A stretch of 64,000 bases of DNA from an uncultured Aquimarina sp. (lineage in GTDB: Bacteria; Bacteroidota; Bacteroidia; Flavobacteriales; Flavobacteriaceae): contig NZ_CANMQT010000005.1 in the NCBI RefSeq assembly GCF_947500065.1, positions 310,001 through 374,000 of the forward strand, read 5' to 3'. The notes under the pieces were generated by a model. It did no database searches and was not told the origin of the DNA. It worked only from the letters and a program-made list of their open reading frames with translations. A program made the position numbers and the translations under genes. Shown piece by piece: positions 54,719 through 62,838 of the stretch; the first letter of the stretch is position 1, and each line of letters starts with the position of its first letter.

Positions 54719-55555
54719 ATGAATATAACGCTTAGAAATTATAGTTTCGAAATCGATCCAGGACAAAATAAATTAATGTGGGAGCACATAAACAAAGAGA
54801 ATTGGGAAGTTCATTCATTTGATATTTTCGATTTTTTTGTCCCAAAAAACGGAGTCGTATTAGACATTGGTGCTTGGAGTGGTGTTTTAAGTTTATATAC
54901 CACACGTAAAGCTAAAAAAGTATACGCACTTGATCCCGATCCCGTGTGTTTTAAAGAATTACAAAAAAACATAGCATTAAATCCAACAATGAAGAATAAA
55001 ATTTCCGCACATCCGATAGCAATTTCTGGAGTGAAAGAAATAGCGACTTTATCGGCAAGGTTGTCATATGGGGGATCGTCGAGTAGTATTATGAATCGAA
55101 AAAGAGATACTGAAAATTCTTTACAATTGACAACAGTTCCCTTGCTAAACTTCATAGAACAAGAACGAATTACACAAATTGATTTTATCAAAATGGATGT
55201 TGAAGGTGCAGAATTTAGTATTTTACCAACTATAGGAAGTGCGCTGAAAAAAATAAACTATCCTACTTTATATGTTTCGTTTCATTATGGTTTTTTGAAT
55301 GAACATATTTATCATCAATATGTATCTTCTCGATTTTTGACTAAAGTCTTTCTGAAAATAGAAAAGATTACCGGTTTATCGTTCTTTAAAAAGAAAATAG
55401 AAAATAATATTAAAAAAATATACAATGATCTATTTGTTTATAAATACATTTATACCACGAAAGGGAAACTAGTCTCCAAAAATATTTTAAAGCAACAATT
55501 AAGATTTATTAAACAAAACGATTTAATATTTACCAATACAGCTTGGAATAGCTGA
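54719..55555 (+). CDS. FkbM-family methyltransferase
   Basis: The 278-residue protein has a SAM site VVLDIGAWSGVLSLYTTRKA with acidic loop YALDPDPVCFKEL and the FkbM hallmark FIKMDVEGAEFSIL. FkbM enzymes O-methylate sugar or polyketide hydroxyls. It begins 2 bp after the acetyltransferase gene. It likely methylates the glycan made here, with position unknown. Confidence 0.85.
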   Translation: MNITLRNYSFEIDPGQNKLMWEHINKENWEVHSFDIFDFFVPKNGVVLDIGAWSGVLSLYTTRKAKKVYALDPDPVCFKELQKNIALNPTMKNKISAHPIAISGVKEIATLSARLSYGGSSSSIMNRKRDTENSLQLTTVPLLNFIEQERITQIDFIKMDVEGAEFSILPTIGSALKKINYPTLYVSFHYGFLNEHIYHQYVSSRFLTKVFLKIEKITGLSFFKKKIENNIKKIYNDLFVYKYIYTTKGKLVSKNILKQQLRFIKQNDLIFTNTAWNS

Positions 55556-55596
55556 TAATCATTATGATCATTTGCAAATAAGAGTTAGTCAAAAAA

Positions 55597-55619
55597 TGTC
55601 ATCGCGAACGCAATTGAAG
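55597..55619. repeat. Possible decayed dispersed repeat (TGTCATCGCGAACG...)
   Basis: The short spacer between the FkbM and GT4 genes holds TGTCATCGCGAACG followed by CAATTGAAG, which resembles a widespread bacterial intergenic repeat with a TGTCATtGCGAACG-like core. It is GC-richer than its surroundings. There is no second copy in the window, so this rests on remembered resemblance. Confidence 0.3.
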
Positions 55620-55663
55620 TATAGCTAAGAATACTTAATTTAAAAAAAGATATTTACTCATAA

Positions 55664-56713
55664 TTGAATGTAGAAAAATTACATATTGTTTTTTTAACAC
55701 CTGGATTTGCAATCTCCGAAGAAGATTCTAATACAATTCCCGCCCTTCAGGTATATTTAAAAAACCTTCTAATTACGGTTCCCGAAGCTAAACTTACATT
55801 AGTAGCTTTTCAATTTCCTTTTACAAGAAAAAATTATACTTGGAATGGTATTGAAATAGTTCCTTTAAATGGTAAAAATAATCGTTTTAAGAAATTGTGG
55901 ATATGGAAGAGCGCTCTGAAAACACTTAAAAAAATTCATAAAAAGCACCCAATAAGTACAATACATAGTCTTTGGATTGGAGAATGTTCCTTTATTGGTA
56001 AAAAATTCTCTAATAAACATAACATCTCCCATATTGTAACTGTAATGGGACAAGATACGATTGCTAATAATCGATATAACAAATCCCTTTTAAAATCAAA
56101 AGCAAAAATTATTACGCTCTCTATTAATCATCAAAAAGAACTCTATAAAAATCACAATCTAGATTCCCAAATAATCCCATGGTCATTAGACGTTAATTCT
56201 TTCCCAGAATTATTAGAAAATAAAATCAATATAATAGGTGTAGGATCTCTAAATACAATAAAGAATTACTTCACATTTATAAACATAATTAGTTTCTTAG
56301 TCAAAGATTATCCAAAACTTAAAGTAGAAATTATAGGAGAAGGTAAATTACAACAAGAACTTCTGGCTGTCATTCAGCAAAAAAAACTTGATCAAACTAT
56401 TAAATTAATTGGTAAATTATCTAGACAGGAAGTTTTAAAAAAAATGTCGCAGTCCCATATTTTACTTCATACTAGCACATATGAATCTTTTGGGTATGTG
56501 TTTTCTGAAGCATTATATTCAGGAATGAAGGTTGTATCGTTTGATGTAGGAACAGCAACTAACATTAAAGAATGGAAAATCTGCAAAGATAAATCCGAAA
56601 TGATCTCACAATGCAATCATATATTAGCTCATCCTAAAACCAAAAAACAACGCGTACTACTTCACCCACCAGAGGAAACTATTGCTTCATATCTAAAATT
56701 GTATAATGCATAA
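55664..56713 (+). CDS. GT4-family glycosyltransferase
   Basis: Start is TTG (MNVEKLHIVF). The 349 residues show a GT-B fold, with the C-terminal donor domain IIGEGKLQQELLAVIQQKKL, IKLIGKLSRQEVLKKMSQSHILLH and the E-x7-E motif in STYESFGYVFSEALYSG. It is a cytoplasmic retaining glycosyltransferase that adds a sugar to a growing lipid-linked glycan. It overlaps the flippase gene by 8 bp. Confidence 0.87.
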   Translation: MNVEKLHIVFLTPGFAISEEDSNTIPALQVYLKNLLITVPEAKLTLVAFQFPFTRKNYTWNGIEIVPLNGKNNRFKKLWIWKSALKTLKKIHKKHPISTIHSLWIGECSFIGKKFSNKHNISHIVTVMGQDTIANNRYNKSLLKSKAKIITLSINHQKELYKNHNLDSQIIPWSLDVNSFPELLENKINIIGVGSLNTIKNYFTFINIISFLVKDYPKLKVEIIGEGKLQQELLAVIQQKKLDQTIKLIGKLSRQEVLKKMSQSHILLHTSTYESFGYVFSEALYSGMKVVSFDVGTATNIKEWKICKDKSEMISQCNHILAHPKTKKQRVLLHPPEETIASYLKLYNA

Positions 56714-57884
56714 GTTACTAACTATTGGTATAAATACGTTAAAAGGGTTTTCTAGCCCCATATTCAATTTTCTAATTGCCGTCATAGGAGTAAAATATTA
56801 TGGAAAATCGGATTGGGGAATTTTAATAAACTGCATGATATGGGTGTTTTTTATTGCTTTTATAGTTAATTGGGGAAACAGGGATTATCTCATTAGAAAA
56901 TACTCAAAAACTCCTTCTAAAATTTATGCTATATTTTACTCTAATTTATTAAGCAGAAGCATTTTACTAACAGCTTCCTTATTACTATTCATATTTTTCC
57001 CTCCTAATACAGCTTTATATACTATAGTTCTTGTTGTTCTAATTTATGGATATACAAGCTTAGATAGCTTAGTTATATATCGTCAAAAATTTGGTGCACA
57101 ATTACTTTCCGAAATCCTAGGTTTTCTTACTATCATAGGTGGTGTTTTATATTATGATAGTTTTAATCTGGTTTCATTTTTACAACTTTATTGTCTGGCT
57201 TTCTTTTTTAAAACTACGTATCTAGTTTTTGCTTTAGAATTATTTAAGCAAAAGTTTAATCTCCAAATATCTTTTGATGAAATCAGGGATGGATTTCCAT
57301 TTTTTTTAATAGGTTTTAGTGGTTGGTTACAATCCAAAATAGATATTTATATAGTAAGTTTTTACTTACCTAAAGAACAATTATCAGAATATCAATTATT
57401 GATCACAGCATTCCTGATGCTTCAAGCCATATCTGCATTTCTTATCACTCCTTTTACAAAGCATATATTTAGGGTATCAAACAAAGTTCTTTTGAAAATA
57501 AAGAAAAAAATATCTTTGATTGCCACACCAATTGTATTAGTAGGAACCTTTTGTATTTGGATAGTTTTAGAAAAAATTGTCAATTTAAATATTTCGTATA
57601 ATATCTACTTATTAGGAGGATTAAGTGCACTACCAGCTTATTTTTATACTATAAATATTATGCAACTTTACAAACAACATAAAGAAAAAAAAGTCATCTT
57701 GATGGGATTTATTGGAGCAATTATTAATTTTACAACAATAATATTGTTTATTCGTAAATATGAAATCCAAGGTGTTTTTATAGGAATCTGTTGTACTCAG
57801 TTGATAATTTTAGTGTTATACAAACTAATAGCTAAGAAGATCGAGAAACACTCACCTTCTTCTAACACTATAGATCCCCAGTAA
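56706..57884 (+). CDS. Lipid-linked oligosaccharide flippase (Wzx/MATE-like)
   Basis: The 392-residue integral membrane protein has about eleven to twelve helices and the start pattern TIGINTLKGFSSPIFNFLIAVIGVKYYGKSDWG of polysaccharide biosynthesis (PST) flippases. It would flip the lipid-linked glycan across the inner membrane. Coupled by an 8-bp overlap to the GT4 gene. Its 3' end overlaps the convergent 57852-59390 gene by 33 bp. Confidence 0.8.
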   Translation: MHKLLTIGINTLKGFSSPIFNFLIAVIGVKYYGKSDWGILINCMIWVFFIAFIVNWGNRDYLIRKYSKTPSKIYAIFYSNLLSRSILLTASLLLFIFFPPNTALYTIVLVVLIYGYTSLDSLVIYRQKFGAQLLSEILGFLTIIGGVLYYDSFNLVSFLQLYCLAFFFKTTYLVFALELFKQKFNLQISFDEIRDGFPFFLIGFSGWLQSKIDIYIVSFYLPKEQLSEYQLLITAFLMLQAISAFLITPFTKHIFRVSNKVLLKIKKKISLIATPIVLVGTFCIWIVLEKIVNLNISYNIYLLGGLSALPAYFYTINIMQLYKQHKEKKVILMGFIGAIINFTTIILFIRKYEIQGVFIGICCTQLIILVLYKLIAKKIEKHSPSSNTIDPQ

Positions 57885-59390
57885 ATTGGATTCAGACTGA
57901 TCAAGGTTATACTCTTTTAACGTTTTTAAATTATCCATTAAATTCATCCCTCCTAAATTTGAATAAAATTGAATACTTCCGGTGAAATCGATTATAACCT
58001 CTATTTTTTCTTCGCTGACATACTGATACAATGTCTTATTCTTTAAACTTTCTAATGCAGCATGATTAACCAAACCATCTAAATTTATAACAGTATACTT
58101 ATCTCCCAAATAACTTCCATAAAAACCAGAGTTAAATGCACCTATACGCGTTCCAGGAGGGATATTTTCTAAAGTCCAATCTAAAACCTGATATTGTTCT
58201 CTATGCAAATAGTTACGTGGATAATGGTTTGCTTCAATCCACCAGCAAATAGTAAGTAAAAACAAAATAAGAAATGTATATTTCGCCATTTTTAATTGTT
58301 TCATCCCTTCAATAACTAAAAAAGTAATACTTATAATAAACAATATAAAGAGAGATACTCCATACCATTCCCTAAAATAAACTAGCAAAGCGATTAACAC
58401 GATTGTATAAAAAATAGAAGCGGCTAAAAAAGGTAGAAAAATCCCAGTAAATAATTTATTTCTACTCATTTGTTTATTTTTAAACATACTATAAAACCCA
58501 ATAACCAATAATAAAAAAGTCGTTATAGAGATTTGTTTTTCAGCCCTAAATGGTAAAGTGCAGATTTTAATTAAATTCTCTACGATGACAAAAGACTTTT
58601 TTATAGTTTGATTCCCAAGCTGTTCTTCAAAAATAAATGCTGAATGCAACTTTTTTGCAGCTCCAGAATCGGGGAAAAAGCTAAACGATTGGGTATATAA
58701 AAATACAAGCCAACCACCTAAGAATACAACAGGAAGTATTGAAGCTTGAAATAGCTGTCTAATTGACACTTCCTTTCTAATAAGAGATATAAGAGATAAT
58801 CCAAAAATAAGTAGAGAAAAATCTAACCTTACTAAAATACATACCGCAAAAAAAAGACTACTAACAATTATTTTCTTTTTTTCGATAAAAAAACGATACC
58901 AGACAAAAATCAATAGTACAAATACCATCATGGATAGACCACCTTCGGTACCCTGAAAACAAACACTAAGTATTTTTGGATGAACAATAAATAAGGATGC
59001 ACTAATAGTCCCGAACAAAGAATTATTGCTAAACATTGATAATACAGACCTCATAAAGAAGGCTGTTATAACATTGAAAAATGTTATAACGATTAATAAT
59101 ATCCTAATAGAATTTTCAAAATCATTAAGGAGTAACTTACCAAACGGAACAAGTACTAAAAAAAAAAGTGGTTGTACTCCTGTTCCTGGATTAATTCCAT
59201 CAAAAGTTAAAAAACCTTTATCAAGAAAATGACCGGCAATCTGAGAATAATAAAACATATCATCCGACCCCCATCTATCCAAAATTATTTCTGAAGGCTG
59301 TGCAATGATATAGATCCTAATGAATACGCCAATTACTAGAAAAGTATAAAATAATATCGATTGGTTTTGTTTATTCATGTAAGACTTCAT
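57852..59390 (-). CDS. Polytopic GT-C-like membrane protein on the opposite strand
   Basis: The 512-residue protein has about ten hydrophobic helices and a loop after helix 1 (ILDRWGSDDMFYYSQIAGHFLDKGFLTFDGINPGTG) with the acidic and aromatic residues of GT-C (GT39-like) donors. The C-terminal 100 residues are soluble. Start could be Met1 or Met5. It is probably a glycosyltransferase using polyprenyl-phosphate sugars. It is the only gene of this part on the minus strand and overlaps the flippase gene tail to tail by 33 bp. Confidence 0.6.
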   Translation of the reverse strand: MKSYMNKQNQSILFYTFLVIGVFIRIYIIAQPSEIILDRWGSDDMFYYSQIAGHFLDKGFLTFDGINPGTGVQPLFFLVLVPFGKLLLNDFENSIRILLIVITFFNVITAFFMRSVLSMFSNNSLFGTISASLFIVHPKILSVCFQGTEGGLSMMVFVLLIFVWYRFFIEKKKIIVSSLFFAVCILVRLDFSLLIFGLSLISLIRKEVSIRQLFQASILPVVFLGGWLVFLYTQSFSFFPDSGAAKKLHSAFIFEEQLGNQTIKKSFVIVENLIKICTLPFRAEKQISITTFLLLVIGFYSMFKNKQMSRNKLFTGIFLPFLAASIFYTIVLIALLVYFREWYGVSLFILFIISITFLVIEGMKQLKMAKYTFLILFLLTICWWIEANHYPRNYLHREQYQVLDWTLENIPPGTRIGAFNSGFYGSYLGDKYTVINLDGLVNHAALESLKNKTLYQYVSEEKIEVIIDFTGSIQFYSNLGGMNLMDNLKTLKEYNLDQSESNLLGIYSVRRR

Positions 59391-59557
59391 CTAATTACTA
59401 ACAAATATGAAAAAAATAAATTACTTTTAGAGTGAGAATGTATTTTGTCATACTTTCTTGAGAAAAACATGAAATGTAAATTATTAATGCTAGAATACAA
59501 CCAAACCGATGAATTCTTCTTTTCGCCGTTTTAGATTGAGTATAACTTTTAGGTAAC

Positions 59558-60637
59558 ATGCAATTAAGAACATTAAAAAAAATTAATAAAAAATACCTGC
59601 CAAAAAACTATTTATTTTCTCCTGAATGGATTGTTCTTGGAGTTAACAATGTATGCAATCTACATTGTAAAATGTGTGATGTGGGAACCAAGACCTTGGA
59701 AACTAATTTTGCACAAAACTTGATTGGAACACACCCTATTAATATGCCATTAGAGTTAATCCAAAAAACCATAGATCATATGGCAACATATTATCCCAAT
59801 TCTAAGTTGGGATATGCTTTTACAGAACCTTTGGTTTATCCACACCTAGAAGCTTCTTTACTATATGCCAAAAATAAAAACATAAAAACGTCAATTACCA
59901 CAAATGCTTTAACATTAAAACAAAAAGCAAAGAAATTAGTGGAATCAGGTCTTGGTAATTTGTTCATATCACTGGATGGCCCACAAGATATTCATAATGA
60001 GATTAGAGGGCATAAAAAATCTTTTCAAAAAGCTATTGAAGGTATTGAAGAGATCCTAAGTTTAAATCCAGAACTACCCATTTCTATCTTTTGTGTAATC
60101 ACTGAATGGAACATTGGTCACTTAAAAACTTTAGCCGATTATTTTAAAGATTATCCTTTACAACAACTGGGGTTTATGCACACTAATTTTACTCCACAAC
60201 GTATCGCTGATGGTCATAACGAATTGTGGGCAAACATTTATCCGGCTACTGCCTCTAATGTAGAAGAAGTAAATGTTGATAATTTTGACTTAGGATTACT
60301 TTTTGAAGAAATTATAGCTATAAAAAACAATAATTATAGATTTCCTGTGACATTCTCTCCAGAAATCACTTCAAAAGAAAAGCTTGAGGAATTCTATCAT
60401 CAGCCCGAAAAAATAATTGGAAAAATGTGTAATGATGTGTTTTCTAATATTATGATTAAATCGGATGGAAGTGTAATTCCTGCTCACGGAAGATGTTACA
60501 ATTTAACCTTAGGTAACTTAAACGAGAGTTCTTTAAAAGAAATATGGAACTCCAGTGTTTTAAAGAAATTTAGATCTGATTTAATAACCAATGGTGGGTT
60601 ATTACCCGCTTGCAGTCGCTGTTGTAGTGCTTTTTAA
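59558..60637 (+). CDS. Radical SAM/SPASM-domain protein
   Basis: The 359-residue protein has a radical SAM cluster motif C33-x3-C37-x2-C40 in NNVCNLHCKMCDVG and a C-terminal SPASM-type domain with Cys291, Cys313, Cys352, Cys355 and Cys356 for auxiliary cluster(s) (GKMCNDVF, AHGRCYNLTLGNL, PACSRCCSAF). SPASM enzymes modify peptides or small molecules. In this context the substrate is probably a sugar or lipid. The next gene starts 2 bp after its stop codon. Confidence 0.87.
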   Translation: MQLRTLKKINKKYLPKNYLFSPEWIVLGVNNVCNLHCKMCDVGTKTLETNFAQNLIGTHPINMPLELIQKTIDHMATYYPNSKLGYAFTEPLVYPHLEASLLYAKNKNIKTSITTNALTLKQKAKKLVESGLGNLFISLDGPQDIHNEIRGHKKSFQKAIEGIEEILSLNPELPISIFCVITEWNIGHLKTLADYFKDYPLQQLGFMHTNFTPQRIADGHNELWANIYPATASNVEEVNVDNFDLGLLFEEIIAIKNNNYRFPVTFSPEITSKEKLEEFYHQPEKIIGKMCNDVFSNIMIKSDGSVIPAHGRCYNLTLGNLNESSLKEIWNSSVLKKFRSDLITNGGLLPACSRCCSAF

Positions 60638-60639
60638 TT

Positions 60640-62163
60640 ATGCAAAAAAACAAAATCATCATATTCAATCCCAGAAGTGCCGATGCTAAACATCGCATCC
60701 CAAATACTATTCTGCAAGTAGGAGCTTCAATCCATGGAAAATATAACTACGTTTTTGTAGATGGAAATTTAGAGGATGATCCCTGGGAAACGATAAACTC
60801 TTATTTTAAAACCGGTGAGTTTAAATACTTCTGTTCGACAGTAATGCCAGGACCGCAACTAAAACAAGCCATTCCCATTTCAAAAAAAATTAAAGAAAAA
60901 CACCCTGATAGTATTGTGATCTGGGGAGGTTATTTCGCTTCTAATCAATATAAAGTCTCTATTACATCTGGATATGTGGATTACATTGTTAATGGTCCTG
61001 GAGACAATACTTTTCCTGAACTTTTAGATACTATAGAAAAACACGATTTAGATCATTTATCCAAAATTAAGAACCTTATCTACCGTAATAAAGAACAAAA
61101 GATCATACAAACTGCTAAAGAAGCATTACTAGATCAAGATAGTTTACCCCCATTACCGTATGACTATCTAAATTCTTTTTATGGATTAGACAATTATCTA
61201 GCCAAAACCTTTTTAGGTAATAAAACATTAGCCTATCATTCTAGTATGGGTTGTCCGTTTACTTGTTCTTTCTGTGCTGTTGTCCCAATCTACAATGCCA
61301 GATGGAAAGCTAAATCTGCCAAAACAGTGTATCAGGATATAAAATATTTTATAGATGAATATGGAATTGATGCTATCGAATTTCATGATAATAACTTTTT
61401 TACTTCTAAGAAACGTGTTTTAGAATTTGCAGAATTAGTAAAAGATGATGGTATCCAATGGTGGGGAGAAGGAAGAATTGACACCATCAATCAATATAAT
61501 GATGAAGACCTCAGACTTATGAGAGAAGCTGGATGCGTTATGTTTTTTTTAGGAGCAGAAACCGGAAATGACGAAGTACTTAAACAGATGAATAAAGGTG
61601 GTACTCAGACAGGTAAAATGATTGAAGAGTTTGTAGCACGAATGAAAAAAGTAGATATTATACCTGAACTCTCTTTTGTACTTGGACTTCCTGCTGACTC
61701 AGAGAAAAAGGTGTATGATCAGATTTTATGGGATATTAATTTTATTAAAAAGATTAAAAAGATCAATCCTAATGCAGAAATCATTATCTACCTATACAGC
61801 CCAGTTCCGATGGAAGGTTCTGAGCTATATCAACAAATTATTGATGCAGGATTTTCATTTCCTCAAAATCTGGAAGAATGGATTGATCCAAGTTGGGAAA
61901 AATTTGATTTGAGAAAAAACCCTTTAACACCTTGGCTAAAACCCTATATGATTGATAAGATTAAAAATTTTGAAACTGTTTTAAATGGCTATTATCCTAC
62001 CGTATCAGATTTTAGAATAAAGGGGTATAAAAAACAGCTGTTAAAACTGGTTTCTGGATATCGGTTTAAATATGGATGGTATCAATTTCCTTATGAAATT
62101 AAGGTATTACATAAAATCTGGAAATATCGTCAACCGGAAATTCAAGGGTTTTATTCAGAATAA
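60640..62163 (+). CDS. B12-binding-type radical SAM protein (IV)
   Basis: The 507-residue protein has an N-terminal cobalamin-type domain (YVFVDGNLEDDPWETI, IVIWGGYFASNQYK, YIVNGPGDNTFPELL) and a radical SAM core with C205, C209 and C212 in SMGCPFTCSFC, then FFLGAETGNDEVLKQM. It differs from I-III in details (GAETG instead of GAESG), so it is a more distant paralogue. It lies between the SPASM enzyme and a methyltransferase, each 0-2 bp away. Confidence 0.88.
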   Translation: MQKNKIIIFNPRSADAKHRIPNTILQVGASIHGKYNYVFVDGNLEDDPWETINSYFKTGEFKYFCSTVMPGPQLKQAIPISKKIKEKHPDSIVIWGGYFASNQYKVSITSGYVDYIVNGPGDNTFPELLDTIEKHDLDHLSKIKNLIYRNKEQKIIQTAKEALLDQDSLPPLPYDYLNSFYGLDNYLAKTFLGNKTLAYHSSMGCPFTCSFCAVVPIYNARWKAKSAKTVYQDIKYFIDEYGIDAIEFHDNNFFTSKKRVLEFAELVKDDGIQWWGEGRIDTINQYNDEDLRLMREAGCVMFFLGAETGNDEVLKQMNKGGTQTGKMIEEFVARMKKVDIIPELSFVLGLPADSEKKVYDQILWDINFIKKIKKINPNAEIIIYLYSPVPMEGSELYQQIIDAGFSFPQNLEEWIDPSWEKFDLRKNPLTPWLKPYMIDKIKNFETVLNGYYPTVSDFRIKGYKKQLLKLVSGYRFKYGWYQFPYEIKVLHKIWKYRQPEIQGFYSE

Positions 62164-62838
62164 ATGAGACATCTAATTAAAAAGATACTACATCCTTTTC
62201 TAAAACTAGGTGCTGATAGATATTATGCTAAACCAAGAATATATAGATACGAAGGTATAGAAGTGTTGGTTGAACCCAGTGTTTTTCCTCCTCATCTAAC
62301 AATAAGTACCAAAATTTTGTTGGAGTACCTTAAAACGATCGATCTAAAGGAAAAATCTTTATTAGAACTTGGGTGTGGATCAGGCATCATTTCACTATTT
62401 ACTGCTTCTAAAGGTGCAATTGTTACTGCTTCTGATATTAACACTATTGCCTTAAAAGCACTTACCAAAGCCTCAGAAAAAAATCAATTGCCAATTATTA
62501 CCATTTATTCTGATTTATTTACTGATATTTCAACACTGCATTTTGATTATATTATTATTAACCCACCATATTATCCAAATCAACCAAAGAATATAAAAGA
62601 ACAGGCTTGGTTCTGTGGTGAAAACTTTGAATACTTTGAGAGGCTTTTTTTACAACTCTCAAAATACGTAAATCCCTCAAACAACATCTTGATGATTCTA
62701 TCAGAAGATTGTCAAATCAAAAAGATTAATGATATTGCTCATAAAAACAATCTTTTACTACAGTGTATTTTAGAGAAAAAGGTAATCTCTGAAAAAAATT
62801 ACATTTTTAAAATATTAATAAATGAAAAAGTGGATTAA
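62164..62838 (+). CDS. Class I methyltransferase with NPPY motif (IV)
   Basis: The 224-residue protein has motif I LLELGCGSGIISLFTASKG, acidic loop ASDINTIALKAL and the NPPYYPNQP motif of N-methyltransferases of the HemK/PrmC/RsmC type. In those families NPPY positions a planar amine for methylation. It directly follows radical SAM IV with no gap and overlaps the SGNH gene by 17 bp, so its target may be an amino group in the cluster's product rather than a protein or rRNA. This is inference. Confidence 0.82.
   Translation: MRHLIKKILHPFLKLGADRYYAKPRIYRYEGIEVLVEPSVFPPHLTISTKILLEYLKTIDLKEKSLLELGCGSGIISLFTASKGAIVTASDINTIALKALTKASEKNQLPIITIYSDLFTDISTLHFDYIIINPPYYPNQPKNIKEQAWFCGENFEYFERLFLQLSKYVNPSNNILMILSEDCQIKKINDIAHKNNLLLQCILEKKVISEKNYIFKILINEKVD

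Noticed and set aside
54811..55191. 126-codon minus-strand ORF within the FkbM gene
   Set aside because: The plus-strand frame has clear FkbM motifs. The minus frame has none.
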